A DNA stretch of 64,000 nucleotides from Paeniglutamicibacter cryotolerans (GTDB lineage: Bacteria; Actinomycetota; Actinomycetes; Actinomycetales; Micrococcaceae): the NCBI RefSeq assembly GCF_014190875.1, contig NZ_JACHVS010000001.1, forward strand, positions 2,108,001 to 2,172,000. Reading direction: 5' to 3'. Positions 38,402 to 47,335 of the stretch are shown piece by piece. A program made the translations under genes and the position numbers. Numbering within the stretch: position 1 is the stretch's first letter; every line of letters begins with the position of its first letter. Below the pieces are notes generated by a model. The model searched no databases. It saw nothing but the letters and a program-made list of their open reading frames with translations, and was not told where the DNA came from.

Positions 38402-39643
38402 CTAGGTGTACCAGCTGGGAGTGGGCAGCAGGCCCAGCAGTGCATATTGGCCGACCTCCCGGCGCTTGTACGCCACCGGATCATGCAGCGAGTGGGTACG
38501 CACATTGCGCCAGTAGATATCGAGCCCGACGTTGTTGGCCGTGGCCCGGGCGCCGGTGAACTCGAAGATCCGGGCTGTGGTTTCCAGCGCCGTATCGGCG
38601 GCCACCTGCTTGGCTGCAGCCACCCGGACGGCGATTTCACCACGGCCCGAAGCAGTGAGTTCCGCACGGGGCGCGTGAAGCACGGCTGCCAGTTCGGCAT
38701 CCACGGCATCGGCCAGTGCGCTGGCTGCCCACAACGCGGAGCGGAGCTTGCCATAGCCCTCCAGCACGTGGAATTCCTCGGACGCCGATTCCTTGGGATC
38801 GGAGGTGTAGGGCCAGGGGCGGGTGCGGGTCCCGGTGTATTCAAGCGCCGCGGCCAGCGCGCCCTCGGCAATGCCCAGGTAGATGGAGGAGAACACCTGC
38901 TGGATCAGCGGGACGTTGAGCGTGTTGTAGACCAGCGGCTGGTACTCCTTGTCGATGAACCCGGCGGCCGAGCTCCAATCGGCCCGGACCCCGGAGATCA
39001 GCGCACCGCCGGAGGCCGAGAGCCGCTGGCCCAGATTATCCCAGTCGTCGGTGAACGTGATGCCCTCCTGCGCCGTGGGGACGATGGCGAAAACATGCAC
39101 CTCCGAACCCTTCAACGCGCCTTCCAACACCAACAGGTCCGAGACGGAAGCTCCGGTGGTAAACGACTTGCGCCCGTTGAAGAGAAGCTCCGCGCCCAGG
39201 TCCTGGGCCACCAGGTCGTTGTCGCGGGGGTTCACCGCAGCGCCGAAGAACAGATTCTGCGAGGTGTAGAGCTGCTCCACGGCGGCGATCTGCGCATCGG
39301 TCCCAATCAGCCGGGCCGCCCAGGCCCAGAACAGGTGGTATCCCAGCAGCTGGCCGATGGAGCCGTCGGCGGCCGAGACGATGCGGATCACCTGGAAGGC
39401 GGTTTCCCACCGCTGCGCGCCGCCGCCGTGTTCGGCCGGACCCAGCAGCACCGTCAGCCGCGAATCCTTCAGCAGCTGCACTTCGGCCGTGGGCAGCACC
39501 CCGGCACGGTCCCGGGCCACCGCATCGATGGCCAGTACGGCGGCGACCTCCCGGGCCCGGTCCAGCCAGGCGGCGGCATTTGCGGGTTGGGTGAGGCCGG
39601 AGAACGGTAAAACGGCAGGTGCTTCTTGCAGGTGGCTGCTCAT
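38402..39643 (-). CDS. Acyl-CoA dehydrogenase-fold flavin monooxygenase (DszC/SfnB-like)
   Basis: A 413-residue protein of acyl-CoA dehydrogenase fold. The C-terminus GLDIYWRNVRTHSLHDPVAY and the absence of the catalytic Glu region of true dehydrogenases match the DszC/SfnB flavin-dependent monooxygenases, which use reduced FMN to oxidise organosulfur or related compounds. Located beside a SAM-IV-controlled paralogue and methionine genes, so a role in sulfur scavenging is likely. The flavin reductase partner is not in the window. Confidence 0.82.
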   Translation of the reverse strand: MSSHLQEAPAVLPFSGLTQPANAAAWLDRAREVAAVLAIDAVARDRAGVLPTAEVQLLKDSRLTVLLGPAEHGGGAQRWETAFQVIRIVSAADGSIGQLLGYHLFWAWAARLIGTDAQIAAVEQLYTSQNLFFGAAVNPRDNDLVAQDLGAELLFNGRKSFTTGASVSDLLVLEGALKGSEVHVFAIVPTAQEGITFTDDWDNLGQRLSASGGALISGVRADWSSAAGFIDKEYQPLVYNTLNVPLIQQVFSSIYLGIAEGALAAALEYTGTRTRPWPYTSDPKESASEEFHVLEGYGKLRSALWAASALADAVDAELAAVLHAPRAELTASGRGEIAVRVAAAKQVAADTALETTARIFEFTGARATANNVGLDIYWRNVRTHSLHDPVAYKRREVGQYALLGLLPTPSWYT

Positions 39644-39816
39644 GATGTTGTCGTTTCCTTACGTGTCGGGGCGTGGTGTGGGGTCGAGCATAGGAGCCAG
39701 CTGGCGTCCGGAACCAGCAGATGAGCTCCGGTTCCACGAGATGACGCCGCGGGACCTCATCCACGCAACACGTCGTCATATTCGGTCCCGGACAACGTCA
39801 TCAACGGGTTTCGGCA

Positions 39817-39845
39817 CGTCACCAAGCGTCACCAAGCGTCATCCC
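39817..39845. repeat. 10-bp tandem repeat between divergent monooxygenase genes
   Basis: CGTCACCAAG is repeated directly, followed by a partial third unit CGTCATCC. The 10-bp period puts equivalent faces on one side of the helix, as in a regulator-binding array. It lies about 175 bp upstream of the DszC-like gene on the minus strand. Confidence 0.45.
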
Positions 39846-39885
39846 GGCTGCAGCGGCGGCATCGGGATCCTAGTGTTGCGGGCAC

Positions 39886-40010
39886 AGGATCAAGAGTTCC
39901 GGTGCTAAACCCTGGTTGGCCGGACGGCAACCCCCTGACACGTGGCGGGGTGCTCCAGGTGAGGATCCGGCCCGCGCACGCACCGTGCCGGGCAAGTACG
40001 TGCGGACCGC
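39886..40010 (+). promoter_or_regulatory. SAM-IV riboswitch
   Basis: P1 forms from GGATC (39887-39891) and GATCC (39964-39968). Inside is the SAM-IV order: AAGAG, then the GGCCGG arm, CGGCAACCCCC, a short hairpin and GGCGGGGTGCTCCAGGTGA, as in mycobacterial SAM-IV RNAs. The GC-rich segment after P1 to about 40010 can form the extra stem and pseudoknot that separates SAM-IV from SAM-I. It precedes the monooxygenase gene at 40047 and should repress it when S-adenosylmethionine is abundant. Confidence 0.85.
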
Positions 40011-40046
40011 GTTTCCAGCGGCCGCCCAGGCAAGGAGAAGAACACC

Positions 40047-41312
40047 ATGAGCACAGTGGCAACCACCCGGCACGCGGCAGGCATCGGCACCATCGGCACC
40101 GAGGAACCTGACTACGCGGGGTTGGCAGCACGATTCCGTCCGTTTTTTACATCAATTGCAGCCGGTTCAGCCCAGCGCGATAGCCTCCAGCAGCTGCCCT
40201 ATGAACAAGTCCGGGCCCTGGCCGATGCCGGGTTCGGGGCCTTGCGTGTTCCGGTGGCAGATGGCGGTTTCGGGGCCACCTTGCCGCAGTTCTTTGAATT
40301 GCTCACCGAACTTGCGGCGGCCGATTCAAGCATCGCCCAGGCGTTGCGGGCGCACTTCGCCTTCGTCGAGGACCGGCTGCTGGCCACCGAAGGCCGGGAC
40401 AGGGATACCTGGCTCGCCCGTTTTGTCGCCGGTGAACTAGTCGGCAACGCGTGGACCGAGATCGGCGCGGTGAAGGTCGGGGACGTGCTGACCAAGGTCT
40501 CCCCGGCGGGGGACGGGACATTTCGGATCAACGGGGAGAAGTTCTACTCCACCGGCAGCATCTTCGCCGACTGGCTGGACACCTATGCCGAGCGCACTGA
40601 TACCGGTGCACGGGTGATTGCAGCGGTCCGGGCCGATCAGCCGGGCATCGAACGACGCGATGACTGGGACGGCTTCGGCCAGCGCACCACCGGCACCGGG
40701 ACCAGCACGTTCACCCATGCCGTGGTTCAGGCCGAAGAACTGATCGACTTCGATGCCCGCTTCAAATACCAGACCGCCTTCTACCAGAACGTGCTGCTGG
40801 CAGTGCTTGCCGGTTCGGTGCGGGGGGCCGAACGCGAATTCGCGCTCGAGGTACGCAACAGGAAGCGGACCTTCAGCCATGCCGCGGCTTCGATCTGGCG
40901 CGAGGACCCGCAGATCCTGCAGGTCATCGGCGAGCTCTCGGCCGCCGGATTCACCGGCGAGGCTGTGGTCAGGCGCGTGGCCCAGGCGCTGCAGGGGGCC
41001 CACGACGCGGCACTTGCACTGCGGGCAGGGGACATCGGCCTGGTAGCCGAGGAAGCTGCAAACGATGCGGCCGAATTGGCCGCGGCGGCCGGGCAGGTGG
41101 CGCTGACCCCGCTGGCTGTCAACGCCCTGTCCCATGCCTTCGACGCGCTCGCTGCCTCGGCCACGAGCACGGCCAAGAACCTGGATAGGCACTGGCGCAA
41201 TGCCCGCACGGCCGGGAACCATAACCCCTGGGTCTACAAGGCGCGGCTGATCGGGGACCTGTCGGTGAACGACGTGGCGCTGCCGAGGGTCTGGGCCATC
41301 GGCGCGGCCTAA
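40047..41312 (+). CDS. Acyl-CoA dehydrogenase-fold flavin monooxygenase under SAM-IV control
   Basis: A 421-residue homologue of the DszC/SfnB monooxygenases: ADAGFGALRVPVADGGFG near residues 59-76, NAWTEIGAVKVGD, GEKFYSTGSIFADWLDTYA, WDGFGQRTTGTGTSTF and the C-terminal NLDRHWRNARTAGNHNPWVY. It probably oxidises an organosulfur compound (sulfone, sulfonate precursor or thioether) with reduced FMN so that the sulfur can be assimilated. Control by a SAM riboswitch supports a sulfur role. A purine-rich AGGAGAA ribosome site precedes the ATG. Confidence 0.84.
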   Translation: MSTVATTRHAAGIGTIGTEEPDYAGLAARFRPFFTSIAAGSAQRDSLQQLPYEQVRALADAGFGALRVPVADGGFGATLPQFFELLTELAAADSSIAQALRAHFAFVEDRLLATEGRDRDTWLARFVAGELVGNAWTEIGAVKVGDVLTKVSPAGDGTFRINGEKFYSTGSIFADWLDTYAERTDTGARVIAAVRADQPGIERRDDWDGFGQRTTGTGTSTFTHAVVQAEELIDFDARFKYQTAFYQNVLLAVLAGSVRGAEREFALEVRNRKRTFSHAAASIWREDPQILQVIGELSAAGFTGEAVVRRVAQALQGAHDAALALRAGDIGLVAEEAANDAAELAAAAGQVALTPLAVNALSHAFDALAASATSTAKNLDRHWRNARTAGNHNPWVYKARLIGDLSVNDVALPRVWAIGAA

Positions 41313-41318
41313 CCCCTT

Positions 41319-42167
41319 TTAGGAGAAGATGACGGTGCGGTTGCCGTCGAGCAGCACACGCTGCTCGGCGTGCCACTGCACGGCGCGGACCAGCGCGCGG
41401 CCCTCGACGTTGCGGCCCATGGCGACGAACTGCGCCGCGGTGCGGGCATGGTCCACCCGGATGACTTCCTGCTCGATGATCGGTCCCTCGTCCAGGTCCG
41501 CCGTCACGTAGTGCGCGGTGGCGCCGATCAGCTTCACGCCGCGGGCATGCGCCTGGTGGTAGGGCTTGGCGCCCATGAAGCTGGGCAGGAACGAGTGGTG
41601 GATGTTGATGGCCTTGCCGTTCAGCGCGCGGCACAGGTCATCGGAGAGGATCTGCATGTAGCGGGCCAGCACCACCAGGTCGATGTCGTGCTCGGCCACC
41701 AGTTCCAGCAGCTTCGCCTCGGCCTGCGCCTTGGTGGTGGACGTGACCGGGATGTGCACGAAGTCGATGCCGTAGAAGTCCGCCATGGGCTTGAGCTCAA
41801 GGTGGTTGGACACGATGACCGGAACCTCGATCGGCAGCGTGCCGGAGCGCTGGGCGAAGAGCAGGTCGTTCAGGACATGGCCCTCCTTGGAGCACATGAT
41901 CAGCGTGCGCAGCGGACGGTCCTCCGGGGTGACGCGCAGCTCCATGGCGAACGCCCCGGCTGCCGGGGCCAGCGCCAGTTCCAGTTCGGCAGCAGTGGAG
42001 GCAGTGGCGACGGAGACGCGCATGAAGAAGTTATGCGTTTCGGGGCTCTCGAATTGCTGGGATTCGGTGATGTTGCATCCGGCTTCCAACAGGGCTCCGG
42101 ACACGGCATGGACGATTCCGGGGCGGTCGGAGCAGGACAGGGAGACGATGAATTCGTTGGTGGTCAC
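41319..42167 (-). CDS. purU: Formyltetrahydrofolate deformylase
   Basis: A 282-residue PurU: an N-terminal ACT domain (VSLSCSDRPGIVHAVSGAL) and a C-terminal formyltransferase-like domain with INIHHSFLPSFMGAKPYHQA and ATAHYVTADLDEGPIIEQEV, containing the catalytic Asn, His and Asp. It releases formate from 10-formyl-THF and balances one-carbon pools. The GTG start fits the family N-terminus; the ribosome site is weak. It converges with the monooxygenase gene with only 6 bp between stops. Confidence 0.93.
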   Translation of the reverse strand: MTTNEFIVSLSCSDRPGIVHAVSGALLEAGCNITESQQFESPETHNFFMRVSVATASTAAELELALAPAAGAFAMELRVTPEDRPLRTLIMCSKEGHVLNDLLFAQRSGTLPIEVPVIVSNHLELKPMADFYGIDFVHIPVTSTTKAQAEAKLLELVAEHDIDLVVLARYMQILSDDLCRALNGKAINIHHSFLPSFMGAKPYHQAHARGVKLIGATAHYVTADLDEGPIIEQEVIRVDHARTAAQFVAMGRNVEGRALVRAVQWHAEQRVLLDGNRTVIFS

Positions 42168-42395
42168 CGGCCCAACAGTACCGCCGGCCCGGTGCAGTCG
42201 TTCAGTTGAAGACGGACGTGTTTCGCTGCCGTGCAGATGCCGTTCGGCGGCAGCCTGGCCGGGCGCGGGCATCGACCGAGGCCTCCACGCCTTGCGCACC
42301 CCTGGTTGATTGACTTTCCACTTCGCGTCTGACGTCATGGCGAGTCGTGGTGCCGTATTCCATTTCGTCGCCCGAGCCGCCCTGAGGCTAGTATT

Positions 42396-42475
42396 GGAAA
42401 GTCGCAACTGGCGTTGGGTGGATGACCACCGGGGAGCGGCACGAGCGTAAGACCATGGACCGCGCGCCTGGGCCC
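42396..42475 (+). promoter_or_regulatory. ZTP (pfl) riboswitch upstream of glyA
   Basis: The first domain reads GTCGCAACTGGCG, then hairpin GGTGG-ATGA-CCACC (42417-42430) and the conserved CGGGGAGC. After a variable linker comes the second-domain signature CGCGCCTGGGCC (42463-42474). This is the pfl/ZTP consensus, which senses ZTP/ZMP and activates one-carbon genes. It lies about 80 bp before glyA, with folD downstream, a classic target set. Confidence 0.88.
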
Positions 42476-42556
42476 GTGGGATATGTGTTTCGCGTGCGCG
42501 AGAACCTGACTGATGCCCGATGCCACACCCGTCCTACCGCCAAGGGAGCCTTCTCT

Positions 42557-43843
42557 ATGAGCACTACCACCGTGACCAACCAGCCACTTTCCGAGGTCGA
42601 TCCGGAGATCGCAGCGGTCCTCGAACAAGAACTCGGCCGCCAGCGCAACACCCTGGAAATGATCGCCTCGGAGAACTTCGCCCCGCGCGCCGTACTCCAG
42701 GCCCAGGGCTCGGTGCTGACCAACAAGTACGCCGAGGGCTACCCGGGACGCCGCTACTACGGCGGCTGTGAATACGTCGACGTGGCCGAGAACCTGGCCA
42801 TCGAGCGCGTGAAGACGCTCTTTGGTTCGGCCTTCGCCAACGTGCAGCCGCACTCCGGCGCCTCGGCCAACGCGGCGGCCCTGTCCGCCATGATCAAGCC
42901 CGGGGATAAGATCCTGGGCCTGTCCCTGGCCCACGGCGGACACCTGACCCACGGCATGAAGCTGAACTTCTCCGGCAAGCTCTACGAGGTCGCCGCCTAC
43001 GAGGTAGATCCCGAGACTTTCCGCGTCGACATGGCCAAGCTGCGCGCCCAGGCCATCGCCGAGAAGCCTGACGTCATCATCGCCGGCTGGTCCGCCTACC
43101 CGCGCCAGCTCGACTTCGCCGAGTTCCGCTCCATCGCCGACGAGGTCGGGGCGCTGCTCTGGGTCGACATGGCACACTTCGCCGGACTCGTGGCAGCGGG
43201 CCTGCACCCGAACCCGGTTCCATACGCCGACGTGGTCACCTCCACCGTGCACAAGACCCTTGCCGGTCCGCGCTCGGGCCTGATCCTGACCAATAGCCCG
43301 GAACTGGCCAAGAAGATCAACTCCAACGTCTTCCCGGGCCACCAGGGCGGACCGCTGATGCACGCCATCGCCGGCAAGGCCGTTGCGTTCAAGATCGCCG
43401 CTGGCGAGGAGTTCAGGGAACGCCAGGTCCGCACCCTCGAGGGCGCACGCATCCTGGCCGAGCGCCTGGTCGCCTCCGACGTCACCGATGCCGGTATCTC
43501 GGTGCTGACCGGCGGCACCGACGTGCACCTGGTCCTGGTTGACCTGCGCAATTCGGAACTCGATGGCAAGCAGGCCGAAGACCTGCTCCACGAAATCGGC
43601 ATCACCGTGAACCGCAACTCGGTTCCGTTCGACCCGCGCCCGCCGATGGTCACCTCGGGACTGCGCATCGGCACGCCGGCACTGGCCACCCGGGGCTTCG
43701 ACGCCGTCGCCTTCACCGAGGTCGCCGAGATCATCGCCTCGGCGTTGATCGCCGGTCCGGGCGCCGATATCGCCGCACTGTCCGCCCGCGTTGAGAAGCT
43801 GGCCGGCGCCTTCCCGCTGTACGCTGAACTCGAGCAGTGGTAA
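42557..43843 (+). CDS. glyA: Serine hydroxymethyltransferase
   Basis: A 428-residue PLP enzyme interconverting serine plus THF with glycine plus 5,10-methylene-THF. Motifs: [35 protein letters not shown], the PLP lysine in [15 protein letters not shown], and [12 protein letters not shown]. The ATG at 42557 has AGGGAG upstream; longer readings would begin inside the riboswitch. First gene of a ZTP-controlled glyA-folD unit. Confidence 0.96.
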   Translation: MSTTTVTNQPLSEVDPEIAAVLEQELGRQRNTLEMIASENFAPRAVLQAQGSVLTNKYAEGYPGRRYYGGCEYVDVAENLAIERVKTLFGSAFANVQPHSGASANAAALSAMIKPGDKILGLSLAHGGHLTHGMKLNFSGKLYEVAAYEVDPETFRVDMAKLRAQAIAEKPDVIIAGWSAYPRQLDFAEFRSIADEVGALLWVDMAHFAGLVAAGLHPNPVPYADVVTSTVHKTLAGPRSGLILTNSPELAKKINSNVFPGHQGGPLMHAIAGKAVAFKIAAGEEFRERQVRTLEGARILAERLVASDVTDAGISVLTGGTDVHLVLVDLRNSELDGKQAEDLLHEIGITVNRNSVPFDPRPPMVTSGLRIGTPALATRGFDAVAFTEVAEIIASALIAGPGADIAALSARVEKLAGAFPLYAELEQW

Positions 43844-43884
43844 GCCAGTAGGAACCCCGCCGGGACCCTTGTTTCCGGCACCCC

Positions 43885-43918
43885 GCCCGCCGCTCCGGTA
43901 CACCGGGGCGGCGGGCTT
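43885..43918 (+). terminator. Hairpin between glyA and folD
   Basis: A 14-bp stem with one wobble (43885-43898 with 43903-43916), TACA loop and only TT after it. It could attenuate or stabilise the glyA-folD message rather than fully terminate. Confidence 0.5.
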
Positions 43919-43944
43919 CCACCTTTGCGAAACGGAGTATTTGC

Positions 43945-44826
43945 ATGAGCGCACAAATCCTCAACGGCACTGCCACGGCAGCCGCCATCAAGGCCGAACT
44001 CACGCAGCGCGTGGCCGTCCTGAAGGCCCGGGGAATCATCCCGGGCCTGGGCACGATCCTGGTCGGCTCCGACCCGGGCTCCACCTGGTACGTAGGCGGC
44101 AAGCACAAGGACTGCGCCCAGGTAGGCATCAACTCGATCCGCATCGATCTGCCCGAGGACACGACCCAGGAAGAGCTGCTCGCCAAGGTGGCGGAACTGA
44201 ACGAGAACCCGGACTGCACCGGCTACATCGTCCAGCTGCCGCTGCCCAAGCACATCGACCAGGACGTGGTGCTCGAGGCCATGGACCCGGCCAAGGACGC
44301 CGATGGCCTGCATCCGATGAACCTGGGCCGCCTGGTCGCCAACGTGAACCGCCCGATGACCTCGCCGCTGCCGTGCACCCCCAAGGGCTGCATCGAGCTG
44401 CTCACCCGCCACGGAATCGAACTGAGCGGCAAGCGCGTGCTCGTGGTCGGCCGCGGCGTGACCATCGGCCGCCCGATCGGGTTGCTGCTGACCCGCCGCG
44501 ACGTCAACGCCACCGTCGTGCTGGCCCACACCGGCACCGCCGACCTGGCTGCCGAATTGGCCATGGCCGATGTGGTCATCGCCGCCGCGGGGCAGCCGCA
44601 CATGATCAAGGCCAAGGACCTGTTGCCCGGCGCCATCGTGCTCGACGTGGGCGTCTCTCGCGTCAACGATGAAAACGGCAAGGCCGTCGTGACCGGCGAC
44701 GTGGAACCGGCCGCTGCCGAGGTCGCGTCCTGGATCTCGCCGAATCCCGGCGGTGTGGGTCCGATGACCCGCGCCATGCTGCTGGCCAACGTGGTTGAAT
44801 CCGCAGAACGCGCAGCGGGACTCTAA
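43945..44826 (+). CDS. folD: Methylene-THF dehydrogenase/cyclohydrolase FolD
   Basis: A 293-residue bifunctional enzyme converting 5,10-methylene-THF to 10-formyl-THF. Visible are [21 protein letters not shown] with the catalytic Lys of Yxxx[30 protein letters not shown] (cofactor loop) and [13 protein letters not shown]. It lies about 100 bp after glyA, both behind the ZTP riboswitch. Confidence 0.95.
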   Translation: MSAQILNGTATAAAIKAELTQRVAVLKARGIIPGLGTILVGSDPGSTWYVGGKHKDCAQVGINSIRIDLPEDTTQEELLAKVAELNENPDCTGYIVQLPLPKHIDQDVVLEAMDPAKDADGLHPMNLGRLVANVNRPMTSPLPCTPKGCIELLTRHGIELSGKRVLVVGRGVTIGRPIGLLLTRRDVNATVVLAHTGTADLAAELAMADVVIAAAGQPHMIKAKDLLPGAIVLDVGVSRVNDENGKAVVTGDVEPAAAEVASWISPNPGGVGPMTRAMLLANVVESAERAAGL

Positions 44827-44844
44827 ACAGCCCCGCCGCCCGAC

Positions 44845-44887
44845 GGGCGGCCGAACCGACTCCCCGGGGTCGGATCGGCCGCCCTTT
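44845..44887 (+). terminator. Intrinsic terminator after folD
   Basis: GGGCGGCCGA (44845-44854) pairs with TCGGCCGCCC (44875-44884), with an inner CCGAC/GTCGG helix, followed by TTT. Confidence 0.75.
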
Positions 44888-45140
44888 GTCGTTGGCAGGG
44901 CCCTCGGCCCGGGGAATCCTGCTGGGGGCTGTCGTCTGCCTTGGACTGGCCCTGCAGCCCTTCGCCGCGGGGCGGATCCGCTATCGCTTCGGGCTGTGGG
45001 AGACCGGTTGGGCGGCGGTCTTGCGGATAGTGGGAAACGTCTGCGCCTCCATCGCCACGGCGCTGGCGCTAGCGGGCCTGTTCCGGCGGAGCCCTCCTGT
45101 TCGCCTAAGGGGGCAGCAGGGGGATGGGCGCCCCGGTTGA
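44886..45140 (+). CDS. Possible small membrane protein or fragment
   Basis: An 84-residue reading from a TTG with two hydrophobic stretches (GILLGAVVCLGLALQPFAAG and GNVCASIATALALAGLF) and a coherent basic/aromatic middle (RYRFGLWETGWAAVLRI). The start overlaps the folD terminator T-run, so this is either a remnant lacking its 5' end or a poorly expressed peptide. Family not recognised. Confidence 0.35.
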   Translation: MSLAGPSARGILLGAVVCLGLALQPFAAGRIRYRFGLWETGWAAVLRIVGNVCASIATALALAGLFRRSPPVRLRGQQGDGRPG

Positions 45141-45404
45141 CGCGCCCACCGCGATCGCTGCAGACGACGGGCAAAAAATCTACGCCAACCTGGGCTACGA
45201 CGGCGGTGCCATTTCGGTACGGGTGCGCCGGACCCCGGCAGCTGCCTGCTGGAATGCACCGGGCCCCGGCTCGAGCTGGCTTGCAGTGAGCTGAGCGAGG
45301 TGTTCAAGGACGGAGTCCAGCTCGGGTGGCTACTCCCGTCGGAGTATGCGGGGCTCGGCCGGGGAGATCATGCGCCCGAGGCGCAGGAACTGTACGCTCG
45401 GAAA
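45124..45404 (+). pseudogene. Frameshifted small gene upstream of the histidine kinase
   Basis: It begins at an ATG with a strong AGGGGG site and reads MGAPVDAPTAIAADDGQKI then YANLGYDGGAISVRVRRTP. After about 45238 the coherent sequence moves to another frame: GSCLLECTGPRLELACSELS and EVFKDGVQLGWLLPSEYAGL. That second frame has no stop and runs into the histidine kinase start. Looks like one soluble protein of about 95 residues broken by a small indel. Family not recognised. Confidence 0.5.
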
Positions 45405-46526
45405 ATGATGACCCGCTCCCGTCCACCGCTTGCCGTGCTAACGGTGGCGGTCGCACTGATCCAGGTCATCGGTACGCTCCTCTCCCAGCGCCGCCAGGAC
45501 ACGGTCCTTGATCCCTGGGGGTTCTCACTGCTGCTGGCGGGACCCGCGCTGCTGCTGTTGCGCCGTCGGGCGCCGGGGCCGATGGTTGCCGGGATAGCCG
45601 CAGTGAGCTGTGCCTACCTGTTGCTGGGTCAGCCTTGGGGGCCGTTCCCGCTGTCACTGGCCGTGGGGCTGCTGATCGCCGTGGGCGCCGGGAAACGCTG
45701 GTGGGCCTGGGGAAGCGCTGCCGGCGCCGGGACCCTCTTTGCGCTGTTCCCTGGCCAGGGGGGAACCCCGTTGCGCTGGGCCTTCACGGCGGTCTGGCTG
45801 ATCGTGCTGCTGCTGGTGGGTGAGCTGGCCCGGATGGGATCCGAACGCCGGGCCGAAGCCCGGAGGGTCTATTCGGAACGCAGGCGGCACCACCGTGATG
45901 AGGAACGCCTGGTCCTGGCCCGGGACATCCACGACGTGGTGGCGCATTCGCTGTCGATGATCAACGTGCAAGCCTCCGTCGCGCTGCACCTGGCCCGCAG
46001 GGACCCTGACCCCGCGAATCTCATCGAGGCACTTCGGGTGATCAAGGACGGTTCGGGTGAGGCGCTCACCGAGGTCCGCGGGGTGCTGGGCGAGCTGCGT
46101 CAGGATGCACCGCGGGTGCCAAGTCAGCGGCTCGAGCAGCTTGGCGAGCTGGTTGAGCGCGTCCGTACCTCGGGGTTGGAGATCGAGGCCAGGCTCCCGG
46201 GCTTCCCGCTGCCCGGCTGGGTTGAGGAACGGGACGAAAATACGCTGTACCGGGCAGCGCAGGAGGCGCTGACCAATGTCGTGCGCCATGGCTCGGCGGC
46301 CCGGGTGTCGCTCACCCTCGTGGTGGATGGGCAGGCGGCGGAACTGACCGTGCTGGACGACGGCGTGGGGCCAGGGGAAGCGCCCGAGGGAAACGGCCTG
46401 CGCGGGATGCGCGAGCGGGTCACTGCCCGCGGAGGACGCCTGGAGGCCGGAAAGCGGCCGGACGGAACGGGAATGCTGTTGCACGTGGTGTTGCCCGCTG
46501 CGGAACGGCCGGGGGAGGTGACATGA
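45405..46526 (+). CDS. NarL-type sensor histidine kinase
   Basis: A 373-residue membrane kinase: about five N-terminal hydrophobic segments (to residue 140), then a HisKA_3 dimerisation domain with phospho-accepting His176 (LARDIHDVVAHSLSM) and a HATPase domain with N box LYRAAQEALTNVVRHG, DDGVGPG and GNGLRGMRERV. The ATG at 45405 is the first methionine after the decayed upstream gene, whose frame is continuous with this one. Overlaps its response regulator by four bases (ATGA). No signal can be inferred. Confidence 0.9.
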   Translation: MMTRSRPPLAVLTVAVALIQVIGTLLSQRRQDTVLDPWGFSLLLAGPALLLLRRRAPGPMVAGIAAVSCAYLLLGQPWGPFPLSLAVGLLIAVGAGKRWWAWGSAAGAGTLFALFPGQGGTPLRWAFTAVWLIVLLLVGELARMGSERRAEARRVYSERRRHHRDEERLVLARDIHDVVAHSLSMINVQASVALHLARRDPDPANLIEALRVIKDGSGEALTEVRGVLGELRQDAPRVPSQRLEQLGELVERVRTSGLEIEARLPGFPLPGWVEERDENTLYRAAQEALTNVVRHGSAARVSLTLVVDGQAAELTVLDDGVGPGEAPEGNGLRGMRERVTARGGRLEAGKRPDGTGMLLHVVLPAAERPGEVT

Positions 46527-47188
46527 TCGGAATCCTGCTGGTTGATGACCAGGCGTTGATCCGGGCCGGGTTCCGGGCCCTGCTCGAGGCCGAGGACGAC
46601 ATGTCGGTGCTCGGCGAGGCCAGTGGCGGGCGCCTGGCCGTTCAGGAGGCGCGGCGACTGGAGCCCGACATCGTGTTGATGGACATCCGCATGTCCGGAG
46701 GCGACGGAATCGAAGCCACCGCGGAGATCCGTTCCGACCCGGCGTTGCCCGATACCCGGGTCATCATGCTCAGCACCTTCGAGCTGGACGAGTACATCCT
46801 GGATTCGATCAGGGCCGGGGCCGGCGGCTTCCTGGTCAAGGACACCGAGCCGGAGGAACTGATCAGGGCGGTGCGTACGGTTGCGGCTGGGGACTCGCTG
46901 CTTTCGCCCTCGGTCACCCGCAAGCTGCTGGCACAGGTCGCTGCCGGTAACCCGGCCCCGGGCGCCAGGCCCGAGGTGCTGGCAGGACTCACCGCACGAG
47001 AACGCGAGGTGCTGGCGCTGGTCGGGGTCGGATTGAGCAACGCGGAAATCGCGGTCCGGCTTTTCATCACTCCGTTGACAGCCAAGACCCATGTCTCGCG
47101 CATCATCGGTAAGACTGCGGTGCGCGACAGGGCGCAACTGGTGGTGGTGGCCTACGAGTCCGGTCTGATCCGGCCTGGTGGGCGCTGA
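46523..47188 (+). CDS. LuxR/NarL-family response regulator
   Basis: A 221-residue regulator with receiver domain (LLVDDQALIRAGFRALLEAE; phospho-acceptor Asp54 in DIVLMDIRMSG; Lys in GFLVKDTEP) and C-terminal LuxR helix-turn-helix (LTAREREVLALVGVGLSNAE ... TAKTHVSRII). It pairs with the overlapping kinase gene. Confidence 0.92.
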   Translation: MIGILLVDDQALIRAGFRALLEAEDDMSVLGEASGGRLAVQEARRLEPDIVLMDIRMSGGDGIEATAEIRSDPALPDTRVIMLSTFELDEYILDSIRAGAGGFLVKDTEPEELIRAVRTVAAGDSLLSPSVTRKLLAQVAAGNPAPGARPEVLAGLTAREREVLALVGVGLSNAEIAVRLFITPLTAKTHVSRIIGKTAVRDRAQLVVVAYESGLIRPGGR

Positions 47189-47335
47189 TACGCCGACGGG
47201 CAGGGGACAGGCACTGCAGGGGGAGTATCGGCGGGGCCTAGGAAGGCATCCCGGGGCCGACGCGACCGACCCGGCGCCGGAGGATTCTGGTGAGTGGGAC
47301 CAACCGGTCCGTTCATGCGAAAACCAGGAGTCATC

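Noticed and set aside
39817..39845. CRISPR or minisatellite array
   Set aside because: Only two and a half 10-bp units without spacers; better viewed as a regulator site.
42396..42475. Glycine riboswitch upstream of glyA
   Set aside because: No tandem glycine-aptamer core; the CGGGGAGC and GCCTGGGC signatures fit the ZTP class instead.
42422..42556. N-terminal extension of GlyA from an ATG at 42455 or earlier
   Set aside because: It would translate the riboswitch, and the family N-terminus and a good ribosome site are at 42557.
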